From Magicicada septendecula (lineage: Eukaryota > Arthropoda > Insecta > Hemiptera > Cicadidae), in the NCBI GenBank assembly GCA_034769895.1, contig CM068367.1, forward strand, positions 118,574,927-118,638,926: a stretch of DNA of 64,000 bases. The letters are read 5' to 3'. Below the pieces are notes generated by a model. That model saw only the letters and a list, made by a program, of their open reading frames with translations, ran no database searches and was not told where the DNA came from. Positions 11,230 through 24,036 of the stretch are shown here, in pieces; the stretch's first letter is position 1, and each line of letters opens with the position of its first letter. The translations under genes were made by a program, and so were the position numbers.

Positions 11230-11375
11230 TGGGCCTGACTTTGGCAACCCGCATTCAGGTGGTCTCGAATTCTTTGAATTCCACTGATGATGGCAGCCAG
11301 TGGTGCTGTCGAAACGTTTGGTTTGTCTTTAAGCCGTAGACCACGGCCAAACAGCCCGGTAAACACTTTTAATAC
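11230..11375 (+). mobile_element. Penelope-like terminal repeat with hammerhead-like core
   Basis: CTGATGA at 11284-11290 matches the canonical hammerhead box. After one extra T, GGCAGC (11292-11297) pairs with GCTGTC (11305-11310) with one G-U, then GAAA (11311-11314) and CGTT. A short stem I is possible between CCA (11281-11283) and TGG (11319-11321). Some 20 bases later comes ACCACGGCCAAACAGCCCGG at 11340-11359. The same order, hammerhead-like core then this block, recurs at 28471-28875 and 54240-54491, which marks a repeat family. No RT gene is present. Confidence 0.55.
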
Positions 11376-11400
11376 AAAGTAATCGTAATTTTTGCTTTTT

Positions 11401-11925
<525 letters not shown>

Positions 11926-13139
11926 CACTTTCTCGTGTTGTTTTCGCCGTCGCGTCGCTCGATAGTTTCTGCCAGTACGAAATTCACTAAGATTTAAATG
12001 TTTCTTAACTCGATTTTCTTATAGTTTGGCAGTTGTGTTCGCAGACTTTGCTTTTTCGTCTCACATCCGAAAGCAAACTCTCTTGACCTTCGCAAAATAA
12101 ATTTTACAGCCCCCAACCGATAACAGTTATGGAAAAGGACAATTATTACAGTATTATAAGTATGCAGAGTAATAATTGTAATTATAATTTTTGTTTTATA
12201 AGTATTGTATTTGAACTATAAATTATTTTCATATTTACCCTAACAGTCGTATCATAAAATTTTTGTGTAAACAGGAAAGCGGGACAATGAACAGTACGAA
12301 TCAGGTGCAAAGAACAAAAGCCGTGCAGCTTTGATATATGAACTTAACTTATCGGGAACGCATCTCTAGGGAGGAGATGCACATAAATCAAAAGTAAAAA
12401 ACAAATTCTAGCTGCACATAAGACGCGCAGATATTTTATTTCAATTTGAAACGTCTCTCACATGGATTGGTATGTGCCCATATTGTGACATCGTCAGGAC
12501 GTTTGTTGAGAGCTGTGTGGAATAAAAATTTCTGATACTAGCTGATTTCAGCGGCCAATTTATTGAAAGCTCTTTCTTCAACCTTTGTTCTGCACACTTT
12601 GAGTGTATTTTCTTAATTTTGTAAATGACATTACGTGTTCTTATTTGGTTGTCTTACCATTTCATTGCTTCCTTCGCTCTTCTTCTTATGATGCGCAGCA
12701 GAATGTTTAGTCCACATTTTTACGCATCTGTTTTAGCGCGAAGGTGTTTCAATAAATAGGTTTTGTTATTTTTGTATGCACGCAGACGACAGTGTACAAC
12801 TCTACCGATTTTGATGAATCAGGTATGTAATAATTCACTTCCTTCTCCCGAGTGACACCGGCCACGAATCCGTCTTCGGTTTAACTAACTTCGGTCGCCC
12901 ATGCGCATGTGTCTTCTGTCTTTGATTTCTGATTTGCCACACGCTTATGGGTTCGCACTGAAATTACTTCCTTGGCAATAAGGAGGCTTCTTGTTATTGA
13001 AACCGATTTAATTTAATAAAAGGTGCAGTTGTGAAAGTAGTGACTAAGAGGTGGGACTCGTACACAGAATCCTGCGGCAGAATTTGAATCGGCAAAAAAC
13101 TATACAAATTGCCGTGTAACAGAATTGAATGTTATTATT
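11926..13139. other. No recognisable feature
   Basis: AT-rich sequence with stops in all frames; nothing seen beyond scattered short A or T runs. Confidence 0.45.
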
Positions 13140-13440
13140 AGTCGCGGTCATTAATGTTGTTCGTTCGAAACGAGCGGCCATTACATAAATCAGAATTAGT
13201 TTTCAATTCCATTACTGATTTTACGGCGAAAGATACGTTCGCGTATTAGCGCGGTGCGGCCGCAGTTGTCATTAACATTTTGCACATATAATTCGCTGAT
13301 TTTCGTCGTTTTTCATCGTTAATTTACGACAGTGTTTTATAATGCGCGCGCACGGCAATTACATACGTGTCCCGGGCAATTGTAATCGAATGAGCCACGT
13401 TTTCGTATGCCGCGGATAATGATACAGTACATTTGGTGAT
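13140..13440. promoter_or_regulatory. Possible conserved noncoding block
   Basis: A CpG-rich stretch contains several TCATTAA, TTTATAATG and CATTAC words that resemble homeodomain-type binding sites, plus GCGGTGCGGCCGC. It stands out from its AT-rich surroundings and has no open frame. Regulatory function is only an inference from composition. Confidence 0.2.
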
Positions 13441-14399
13441 TGGTATTTTTTGCGACACCAAAAAAAAAGTCCTGCATCGTCGAAGAGATATTTTAATAAG
13501 TTATTGTAGTGTAAAAACGTTATTACATGTAATTATCGTGTGTAATGATAAGTTATTATGTTTTTTGTGTTTGTGACTAATTCAGGTGGCATTTTCCTGT
13601 TACAGGTATGTGCTGTAGGCGAGTCGAATTGCCTTATCGTAAAAAAAAACTGCTACTTAAATCAGCATCCATCGTTTCTGTGTAAGTTTACGACATACTT
13701 CAAGGTGCCGAATGTTCATTTTGGTACCGTTAAATTTTTTTTTAAACTTAGATTAATTAGAATTTTGAGGAGACAGAAATTTCTGATAGTTGTCTTTTCC
13801 TTTGTGTGACTTTTTCATACACCCAATAGAATTATGAAAATATTAAGTTTATTGTCTTTTTTAGTGGTGATATTTAAAAAATAGTTCCAAATTTACGTGT
13901 AAGATATAATAACTAAAACCGCAAAGCAAACACTAAAAAAAACACTCGCTGGGAGGAAGGATATGGCGAAGCTAATAATAAGGCGAAAGAAAGGAAGTCA
14001 AGTAACTGGATACGCAACCAAACTAGAATCGTTAATGTTAATTAAAGGACTGAGGAAAAAACAGATGTGAGCGAAATAAGGCAGATACTTACAAAACATG
14101 CGAGGTTGATGTCAGGAGACATAACACACACATACAGTACAACGACGGCTGTTTTAAGAAACGGGGGATGATTAAGTACATTGGTACAACGGGATAACAT
14201 TTGCTGCGGAGAAATAACGTGGAGAATGACCGGGGAGGAAGTTAATAGCCAACTGATAACAAGATTGTTCATATTAGACGTGGCCAGTAACGAAATGGTT
14301 GTACCGCGTTCAGCCGATTAGAGTCGCACAGGGGAAAGAGAGACCGATGACTCTGCGGGACGTCCGTGCTCAGTAGTCTGGACACAATACAGGATAGAG
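13441..14399. other. No recognisable feature
   Basis: Contains an 83-residue plus-strand frame at 13558-13809 and a 76-residue minus-strand frame at 14042-14272, neither with a recognisable motif. The later part may belong to the RT remnant that follows. Confidence 0.4.
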
Positions 14400-14980
14400 A
14401 AGAAAAAGAAATCTGTGATGGCTTCGTTCGGAACATAATTTTGTTTGCAGATGATCAGGTTATGCTGGGACGAGCCTGGGAAACGAGCTGTTCCTGCTGT
14501 ACTCGATTATGTTAAATATATTGTTTAGGAATGTCTACCGGAAAATAAAAAATGCGGAGATTTATGGGTGAAAAACACGCTAAAATTTATGATAAATACC
14601 TAAATATGAGATCAGATCAGCTATTCTCGCTATTTGTGCTGTTACCTGTCGTTTAATAAATGAATAGATGTAGAAGAAATGTTGCATTTCGGAGGTTTTT
14701 GGAGCATCATTCAAAGAAATCTTATAGAAAGAGTAATAGGCCTACAAGGCACTGTTATTGAATGTTACAAGTCCGTGCCGACCGTATGTTACCGTCTCGC
14801 GTTACCTCAGTCCCAACGAATTAAACCGGAGATGAGATTTTAATGCTAAATATTTAGGAATGCCGTGTAGGGATCACACAAGGTGTAACGTTATTCGACA
14901 GAATTCGAGAGTGGAATTATTATTAATGAATAGAAAGATTCCAAGAGCTGTGGGGAGAGGGAAAGGAACTTGTGGATAGA
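14400..14980 (+). pseudogene. Heavily decayed LINE reverse transcriptase
   Basis: The frame at 14434-14465 reads NIILFADDQVML, which is the catalytic (F/Y)ADD motif of reverse transcriptase in the same form as FSDDQV in the copy at 44000-44840. Further on, fragments such as FWSIIQRNL near 14695 and QRIKPEMRF near 14818 match the later RT region in other frames. Many stops and frame changes make this an old copy. Confidence 0.55.
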
Positions 14981-15020
14981 GTGAATTGTAATAGGAGCCA
15001 TAGCATTGTACAACTGATGT

Positions 15021-15120
15021 AATTTATAAATCTATTATGCCACGCGTTGGGCAACCATTTTATAACTTTCAATTAAATTATAAATCTATTATGCCACGCG
15101 TTGGGCAACCATTTTACAAC
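15021..15120. repeat. Tandem duplication, 54-bp period
   Basis: The string tctattatgccacgcgttgg starts at 15031 and again at 15085; the copies are nearly identical over about 40 bp. Confidence 0.9.
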
Positions 15121-18100
15121 ATGATATGTTAATGGGTTAATTATTATATATGTATATTTATCACTCTCTGACATGTATGTGTATAATTTAATCTTAATGA
15201 TGATTCTAACTATCTATGCTCATCAACACATACGTGATATCATTTATTTAATTGAACATAAGAAACTCTTAAAATCTATTTGCATTCTTTCAAACTTTAG
15301 GTTAATATTTGGGTTGCATTGGTAATAATGAACGCATGTTTCTGATTAACTAAGATACTAGTTTAATTATCATTTATGACATATTATAAGAGTACATAGG
15401 TTACGTCGCTGTACCTGAAATACATACATATTCATAATAAACAAAGATATATCTTAATATATGCTGAAACAAAGGAAAACATACATACATATATAAATCA
15501 AATGATGTTACAATTCAATATTCTACTTATTTAATGCGTTCATTAAATCCCAAATAAGCTTTTGTTTATACGTTCATTAACTACTTTATTCAGATTTACT
15601 CATTATTTTTCTTAATAATTTTCTCAGGTGTGAATTCTTTGAAAGAAACCAGGTCAGTAGAAGTTACAAATTAGAAGTAATTATAATAATGGTTACTTGG
15701 TTAGTGAATATCCATTAGTTGTTGATGAAGTCTCGTTCTGGTGATGGAGATGGCTCGTAGATACATTCCGTAGTAAGTTGTTTTATCACTGCCACTTATC
15801 ACTTTATTCTTCCGACCACTCGTGTAGGTGTTTGTATATGTGTGGGTAATTGAAGTTTAGTGTTCAATCAATGTTCTATCTTACTGTGTTTGCTGTGTGT
15901 TCGTTTTAAAGTCAATATACATGTCTAGTTTCATTTGTCGCTGCTTCCACAAACGATCCTATAATTGATTAGTTTGTTTAATGTTTCGTGTTCATTATGT
16001 TGTTGATACACAATACTAAGTTCCAATAATTTATATATCGTTAAGTGATGCTGTCTGTTAGTGTAACGGTCTGATTGTTCACTTGGTGTAAATTTCACTA
16101 AGTCCGTTACTGCGCACTCCGGTAAAATTCCACTACCGCGATATGAATGTATTATTAAGTTTTAAGTTCCTTATTATTTATCTAACTTCCGAATGATTTG
16201 AGTAAACAATGGAAAGTTTATGATGTACCGTCTCTCGCACTTGAAGTTAAACTACTTGATAATTTAAATGTAAACTGTCTGAAAATTCTAACTGTAAAAA
16301 CTTTAGTATAACTATTCAAAATTTAAGTGTTGACTGTCTGTCTGAAAATTGAATATCACTGTCTAAAATTTGAGTATGACTGCCTCCCGTCTTCCTGGAC
16401 AGCTAGTTTTTATTAATTCGTCCCTACTCAAAATTTTGTCTCTGGCGCGCTTCACGCCCACTTCTTTTCGAGATTGGTCAGTTTTTGATTTTCTCGGAAA
16501 ATACTGTCCCACTCTGTCAAAATCCTACGTCATAGTTCTTCCGATAGGTTCTTCGTCTCAGTTGCTATGGAAACATCCCTCACCATCAAATTTCTCGCTG
16601 GCTGAAGGTCTCTGATAGGTCCTTAGGTCTCCCTGCTCTCTGGCTTGACGATCGTTGACCCGCTTCGAAGAAACTATGGCTATTAACAACTTGTCTATCA
16701 GCCTATTGTCTGAGTAAACTCTGCGTTTCTATAGATTCCCATTATCTATACTTACAGTCTTCCTGGCGTATTGTTCTATGCTCTTACCCCTTTTTTCTGG
16801 CTATTACTAATTTCGAACATCTGCTGGTCGTTGAAGTCACCCCAACTTTCCCTTCGTAAATTCTTGTCTGTCAATTAGACGATACCTCCAGCTGTGTAAC
16901 ATGACTTTAGTTTTTGTCAGCCTATCTTCCAGTATTGTTACTTAAGGTGCAGCGTATCCGTTTAATTGTAGTATGGAGCATCACTTGTTTTTGTCGCTTA
17001 TCGTCTACTGACGTAACACGGCCACATCTGCTACAATTCTTGGTACGGGTGTGAATGTCCTCACTTACGTTGTTACAGCTGCGGAGAGCAATAATTCTGG
17101 ACGAAACTTTCCCTGTCATCTTACGCCACCAAATTCTATAGTTGGATTGAACTTAATGCGTTTCTATTGTCAAGTCAGCAACGCTTCACTGACACCTTCT
17201 CATTACTCCTTATTTATTGCTCCGCCATAAGTCGTTGACACTTGCCTCGTGTGAACGTACTCTGCCGAGGTGAAAATTTAAAAATTTTAAAATTTTCTGC
17301 TCGTTACAATTGTCTGGAGGTGTAAAGTCGTTGGTAAAAGAAGAACAGGAGACATGGAGTGACCATCTACAGAAACGTCTGAACCTTGCCTACAGAACGT
17401 GCTGTGCATTCTAATCTAGTTAAGATTTTGACAACATTGTGCGTGTGAATATTATATAAGTATCCGTTGTTCATTTAAATGTCTAAATATGTAAAATGTA
17501 AACGGACGCAGAACAAGTGACGTGTATTATTACGATAGTGCAGAGGTGTATTTATAGTTGTGCAGAGTGGTGGCTCGCTAGTTGGGCGTTGTGGTGTGTA
17601 CTGTATTATAGTGATACGGTATTGGTTGTGTGTGTGGCACCGTGCCAGAACACGACGCAGCCCGCACGATCTGTATTCTTCGTTAATTGACATTAATTAA
17701 GACAAGGTCGCTGCCAATCAAAGCGGCAGTGGCACATCGGGCGGACACGTTTCGGGACCGACCTATGTTGTGTCGTCGCGCTGACTGGCCGCGGCCGGTG
17801 ATGGATAGTCTCTGACTTTTTGACGCATCGTTGTGGTAGGAGTGCTCCTAACGGTGATGTGTGATGCAACAGGCTATCGAGCGAATACTGAGGAAGATTA
17901 GTCGAGTAGTTTGTCCGTACGCGTAATTTGATACCCGGGGGACTATATGATGTAAGGATCATTATTTTGGCTGTAGATTCCAGTCAATGGTGGCGATAGG
18001 TCATTTTGCCCCAAACAAGTACGTGGTTGGAATACCAAAAATGACTCTCCATTATAACCTTACAGTCAAAAGTCATATGGGAAGCCCAAGATTGAGTTGG

Positions 18101-18146
18101 CTCGTGGAGTCTGAACAGACCTTAAGGCTAATCCATATCGACGGCA
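15121..18146. other. Long AT-rich stretch without recognisable gene
   Basis: An 81-residue frame at 16370-16615 has no recognisable motif. At 17700-17960 the sequence turns GC-rich; there the minus strand contains CCCGAAACGTGTCC, a motif like the tail of the hammerhead-like cores elsewhere in the window, but no matching core box precedes it. Confidence 0.4.
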
Positions 18147-18576
18147 ACCTAGTCCAGTGGTTCCCAACCTTTCTGGACCCGCGTACCATTTGGTCTTCCG
18201 CGTTCATTTCGAGAACCACCGGAGCTTAAGGAAAGGTTATTGGGCTAGGCTACAACATGAGTAGTACATCTTATTATTCCTAGTTATGTATAATTATTTA
18301 AATGTAATATTTAAAATTTAGAAATCAGAAACTGATTTTAAAAATTAATTTCAGGTTGGTTCTATGCTAAAATAAAGTATTTAGCACCGCAAAGTGTTTA
18401 GGTTGTGTTTTTATAAGGGTAATCGCTTTAAATCATGTCCTATGAAAATTTATTTTGTTCTGAACATTAATTTTTATTTATTTATTTTAAGTAAATACTT
18501 TTTTCCTAGTTAGGTCGTCTTGCGTACCACCTTGGATTCTTCCGCGTACCACCGGTTGGGAAACACTGACCTAGTC
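18147..18576. mobile_element. hAT-type MITE with perfect 8-bp target duplication
   Basis: The element spans 18155-18568 (414 bp). Its ends are CAGTGGTTCCCAACC and, at the other side, GGTTGGGAAACACTG, which match in 14 of 15 positions when reverse complemented. Both sides are flanked by ACCTAGTC (18147-18154 and 18569-18576), the 8-bp target duplication expected of hAT transposases. The interior is AT-rich with no transposase, so it is non-autonomous. Subterminal words such as GCGTACCA recur at both ends, as in hAT elements. Confidence 0.92.
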
Positions 18577-21104
18577 TAAGACTAACAACTATTTTTTATC
18601 ATACTTAACATTGCAAGTAGTTATAAATTCCACCTGTAGGCCTTAAACGTCTATTTCCACTGTGTGTTCCAGTGGATGACATATTCATATATACCCACAT
18701 TACATACATATTTAAACTTATATAAAACGCGGTTCGTACTGCACGGTTTGAATTTTGGAAATTTCATTCTATCACACCAGTTCGAAAAACTTAGTTTCGA
18801 ACGGGACTTAATTATGACCATATGTGTGACAAATGGTGCTGGTAAAGTCTTTTTTCGTGTTTCTGTAGCAAACCTGTTGATCCTTCTGGTAGTTATTTAA
18901 ATTTTCAGATCTTGATGGAGATCAGAATTTTGCACTTATCATGGCGTGTGTACGGTTTTCTGTAGCACCCTTTTTTGAATGATTTTTTTTGGGACGTTGG
19001 CGTGTTCCCATATACAGGTGCGTACAGGCTTCAAAATGTGTTTATAAAACAGAGTGCAGTGCTTACTTTCCAGCGGTAATGACGTAATAAAACAGTACAG
19101 TTTGGTATATGTTATGTTAACATATGTGTTAATATATGTTATGTTATGTCTATCAAATTATTTTTATAACATAGGCCTACTTTCCGTCATGATCTTTTAA
19201 TCATTCCAGTCTGACCTGCAGAGTGGAGCCGAATATTTTCCTGTTGTAGTGCATGTTATCACTTCTCACTTATAATTAGGGCTGTGAACGTTTTCTTTTA
19301 TTTGTTAAATTCATAAGTACTTATTTTGGCTGACGACTTAATTTAATTAATTATCTGTCGGTCAGTGTTTTTTTTAATTCATTTATGCCTCGTACGATTA
19401 TTAATGAAGGCAATAAATTAGTTTTTCTTTAAATATAAAACTTGTTAACTCAGTTGCGATTAGTGAACGAATGGCAACACAGCCGTGGAATTGGACTCCT
19501 GACATTTCACCTCTGATCGAGATGGTGAAAAATGGTGAGGAATTAAAATATATTAATTCATATAGCCTATCTTCTTCTGTTGAACGAGACCCCTTTCTTG
19601 GCCTCTTCCCGAAATGTTTATCAACGAACTTTGGAATCGTTTTCTGTTCGGGATATGACGTAATTAGATCTTCCAGTACGGAGAGAGTAAAAAAATAGTC
19701 TAGTAAGTTGTAGACTACAACATTGAGTAATATGTGCAGACGTTTATATGTAAATATACTAGTGACTTTGAACCTACGCGCGAAGTATTCAATCGTTGTT
19801 TGCAACCACAGCTTATCACGTAGTGGTTAAGTAATCTGGTAAATCTGTGGCAAGCATTCTTATATTCAAGGCGACAGTGCGTTCACTAACTGCAGTGGTA
19901 TGAAACTTGTGAAATTTCGGTATTATTAATGAAGGAATCGTGGTGGTGAAGGAGCACTCGGAATTAAAAACACGAGAAGACGAAAGTTCGGGGCCTAACC
20001 CCGTGATTGGTGTCGTGATTTATTCAAAATACCGCCGTCTTAATCAATTTCTAGATCCATTGCTGAAAGTTATGCGATTTTTTAGACTGCCTGACGTATA
20101 AAAGTTGGAGAGAGAACAAATATATATAATTTTAGCTGGCGTGCGCTCATGAAAGTAGTAGTTATTATTAAAGGTTAATTCTAAAAATATATCAGCGGCG
20201 GCTGGCCAACGACACCTGGTGGTGGGAGCGCCCAGCTGTGTGTTGGATCGGATTTTCAAGTTCAAACACTACCGTTGCCATCACCGGCACACACGCTCAC
20301 ACACATGGACGCGCGCGATTTTGAGAAGGTGGTTTATTTTAATTCTGTTATGCACATACACACGCCATTGACAGACCAGTTAGTACCACCGTCTCTTCGT
20401 TACCGCCAAGAATTACGTGTTGTGTTTGCTCGCATAGCGAGTAATACGTTTTTTTCTTGGATAGTCATGCGGTGTGGAACGCGACGAATACGTGTGCCCT
20501 CTGATATAATAACAGAGCGCAGCTGTGTATTTACCGTAGTTCGCTTGTTCGTATTCGCCAAATGTGGCCAACTCGTCTGCCGCGACACATTATTACTAGA
20601 GCTTCGTCGTTTTTCAGATCATATGCGGCTGTTTAATTTGTTTTATATTCTTGAGGATATTGCGCGAGAACGTGTACAAGGAGCTGAATCAGAAATCCGC
20701 TGGAGTGTGATATCAGCAAAACTAAATACATAATTTATGTGTAGAGGATAATTGATTTGATGCAGTTAATAAGTTCGGATATCTCGAGTGATATGACAGA
20801 TAATATGGGTAATGTGGTTCACAAACAGGACGACACATGACAGGATACAAATAGGGAATAAGGCATATTATTATTATTATTATTTGAAGCTTCCTAAACT
20901 AATCGGGATCAGACATGTCAGGCTTATTATTTAGAATTTTTGATAATCCTACATACTGGACTACATTTTACAAACCAAGACTTAAGAATAAGGCAATTTC
21001 ATAAATAAATATAGGAAGAAGAAAAAAGAAAATATATAAACGCACATACACACACACAATTATTATATAATCTATTCCTTTATACCAACAGTAGACTATT
21101 GAGA
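18577..21104. other. No supported gene; two unclassified frames
   Basis: Contains a 75-residue plus frame at 19471-19698 overlapping a 134-residue minus frame at 19401-19805, the 152-residue frame listed separately, TATGTTA-rich sequence at 19105-19145 and an ATT repeat at 20867-20884. Confidence 0.4.
20275..20733 (+). CDS. Unclassified 152-residue open frame
   Basis: The longest plus-strand frame here outside simple repeats and transposons. I do not recognise it. It starts with MPSPAHTLTHMDARDFEK and has hydrophobic stretches near residues 45-65 and 85-105, but no domain motif. It is AT/CG mixed without a clear upstream promoter or downstream polyadenylation signal. It may be chance or a spliced exon; I would not treat it as a gene without transcript support. 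Confidence 0.15.
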   Translation: MPSPAHTLTHMDARDFEKVVYFNSVMHIHTPLTDQLVPPSLRYRQELRVVFARIASNTFFSWIVMRCGTRRIRVPSDIITERSCVFTVVRLFVFAKCGQLVCRDTLLLELRRFSDHMRLFNLFYILEDIARERVQGAESEIRWSVISAKLNT

Positions 21105-21575
21105 AGCGAACTCATTTTATTAAAATAAAAGTATATAAGGCACTTATCAGACCGATTGTTACTTATGGTGACGAGACATCGACATTAAAAAAAAGGATCA
21201 AGGAACACTAAGGTTTCAAAGAAATCATGTAAGACGTGTTTATGGTACGGTTAAAGAAAATTATGAGTGGAGAATAAAAAAATAACCAGGTGATAGATGA
21301 GGTATTGAAGCATGAGGACTTACAAAAATTCGTAAAGGCTCAGCGAATACAGTGGCTAGGTTACCTAGAGTGGGTGGATGATCAGCGTATACAAAAAAAA
21401 AATCCTGAGAGCGCAAGTCTATAAAAGCAGAAAGAGGGGCTGACCTAGGATAAGGGATAAGATGGTTGGATGATGTACTGGAAGTTCTGAGAAGAATTGA
21501 TGTGAGGGGTTACACTGAGAGGACAGTAGACAGGAGACATTGGAGAAGATTGGTGTTGGAAGCCAGGGCTCACGT
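21105..21575 (+). pseudogene. Decayed LINE, C-terminal RT region
   Basis: Begins KVYKALIRPIVTYGDETSTL at 21128-21190. It then reads EVLKHEDLQKFVKAQRIQWL from 21301, GYLEWVDDQRIQKK, and WMMYWKF near 21470. It finishes with RRHWRRLVLEARAHVG-like residues at about 21530-21580 in changing frames. KAQRIQWLGH..RMDDQRI.KK and the W.R..LEA ending are the standard LINE C-terminus, of a different subfamily from the copy at 250-765. At least four frame changes. Confidence 0.7.
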
Positions 21576-23910
21576 TGGGTTGTAGTGCTAACGCAGAAGA
21601 ACAATGCGCGAGAAATCTCGATCGACATTACAGTTACATACATGGTCAGAACGCCGATCTATTGAACAATATAAACGGCAAGAAGTTGCGTATTGGAGTC
21701 CTAAAAATGGCATATAGCTTTATCAGGTCGGCACTAATGGAGAATCGAGAAGGCTATGGTGTGAACACGTACAAGAGACACGAATTCGATAGAAGTTGCA
21801 GGTCAGACGACCGAAGAGGTTTAGTGGATTCAACAAACAGGACGTCGCTACCCCTATGATTTGTTTTCCTTTCTTAAACCGCCGATCTGATCATGGCTGT
21901 AGACGTTGAACGTATTAAAGAGAAGTTGGTGTTTTATAAAGAAAAAAGGGCCAAAAATCTGATCTGTGGAAGTGGATGTATGTATGAGATGATCTATGGG
22001 TTACTCGTGATGAAAAGCACAAACAACAGAATTACGGGCAAGGGCGGATGTGTCGTAATCCATAGCCTACATCAGAAGGTGGCGAAGTCGACTTGTATCT
22101 TTGCACGTAGCTCCGATGGGCTGTTCTCCTTAAGACCCTGTTTCAACACGCAGTTAAACCAAACGAGTATTTTTGTATCGTGATAACGTTGAGTGTCTCA
22201 TGTGATTTTTTTTCCTCAAAACTAACATCTCAGATTAAGCGTCAACTGGGTCGTTTCAGCATTCTCTGACAATGCAGTAGTCACACCACGTCCATGCAGC
22301 ACAGCACGGTTGGTATTCGGAGAACTAGATGTAGCATCTAATTTGTGACGTACCATGGCGCATCGGTTATTGTACGAAGTATTGTGGAGTGTACTCGTTG
22401 AATTGTGGCGATGCTAGATTTACTGGTATAACCCCATAATTTAGTACTGTATGTCCATGTAGGCCTAAATACGGCTTTCTGTAGAAGGAGTTTGTTTTCT
22501 AACGAGATCTTACCTATCTGAAGATAAGATAAAAGGAATCTACAATAGCACTCATAAAAATTGGTTAATTAAAAATATGTCACAGTTGCCACTTTCGTAA
22601 GGCTCACGGACCGTACAGTGTCGCTGGCGTGCGACAAGTCGCGGCCTCTGGTTTAAAAGTCAACTGCGATCGGTGATAATTCAAGTTACCACAAGTTGTG
22701 TGTAGTGATAAGTTGACGGAAGAGACACGTAATTCGTTCCTACCGTCAGTCTATCTACTCAGAAACGTAAAAGTAAACAGACGAACAACTTAACGTGCCG
22801 ACTACTGGACTTTTTCAGGGAGCTGAAAATTCGACAGAATCTGATTCAGCCGACCATTATGGCCAACGAAGAGGAAACTGATGATAAACAAGAGGAAGTT
22901 GTTAAAGATTGACCACAACACATACGATTTTTCTGAGAATTCGTTTCACAACAAGCCATCCGTTCACGGGCAAGCACCACGTAGGCCAGAAGTGTGTTCG
23001 TACATACTGAAGCTGGTGCCAACTCGGCCGGTTTAAATATGCAGTTGCACACACACATACATGCGCTCACGTATTCAATAAATTACTTCCCGTACTTGAC
23101 GATGGCGGCGGTGGTCGGAAAATAATGGCCGACCCCGTGGTCGTATCGGAAACGCATGACTAAAATATCACACCTACCGCAACCGCTTGCAGCTTGTCCG
23201 TACCGGTTCCAAGCGTTTATTATTTGATTACGTTTGGTGGCGAAGACAGAGTTAGCGCGATGGGAAAGCGCTAACCGACGTCGTGCAATAAAGCACAATA
23301 TAAGGTCAAATGAAAATCTGTACGATAACTATAAAGATGTGGGTTATTCGAAAAAAATATGCCATTCTGTAAATTATGCCATTCTGTAAATATGTCCCGT
23401 AATCTACGCGGGCGGTGACGTGTCTGTAGTTAAATTCTATCAATTTGCGTCTAAATCGCGTAGCATCTAAATTCCAACGACGTTTCTTGCCATTTTGAGA
23501 GACTATCTTCAGGTCTTGTGCGACGTACAGTCAAACTATCACAGTTATAGTTACAAAACAAAAGCATAACACACTCTGCTTCCATACTGGGCTCCGCGAA
23601 AAGATTGGGTAGAAATTAAAATAAAATAAATGAGACAAATTCTCAAAATTGGGTACGGTAACATATTGTGGTATTAAAATAAGTTCTAAAGTTCTCAATG
23701 GATATGAATTCGTTCTAAAAGTATTGCCGTACCGTTTTTGTTGTTTCTAGTTTATATATAGTGTTAAGCGAGCTTCTTATGTTGTAAAAATAGTGGAGAA
23801 AACTGAATTTCTAATTAAATAAAGCTTTATGTTTAATATTCTGAAATGTGTAAAGACTGCTCCCTTCGTTGTTACTACTGTCATTCAGTTCAGTTTCCGA
23901 AAAGGTAGTG
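21576..23910. other. No recognisable gene
   Basis: Frames of 94 and 96 residues at 21575-21859 and 21893-22183 carry no motif I recognise. A 17-bp tandem duplication (atgccattctgtaaat) lies at about 23358-23391. Confidence 0.4.
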
Positions 23911-24036
23911 TATGAAAATTAGCGTGCCGTGACGAAATTGTCTCCTGGAAAGTATATTTTGTATGAAAATTAGCGTGCCGTGACGAATTTGTCTCCTGGA
24001 AAGTATATTGTTCGTCAAAAAGGTTAGAAACCGCTG
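23911..24036. mobile_element. hAT-like fragment with 51-bp tandem duplication
   Basis: Two copies of a 51-bp unit beginning tatgaaaattagcgtgccgt start at 23911 and 23962. They are followed by GGTTAGAAACCGCTG at 24022-24036, which reads CAGCGGTTTCTAACC in reverse and fits a hAT terminus. GTGCCGTGACGAA-like words are common in hAT MITEs. No partner terminus is visible to the left, so one end is missing. Confidence 0.5.

Noticed and set aside
20275..20733. Host gene at the 152-residue frame
   Set aside because: No motif, no splice or polyadenylation context; length is within reach of chance in 64 kb, so listed only as an unclassified frame.
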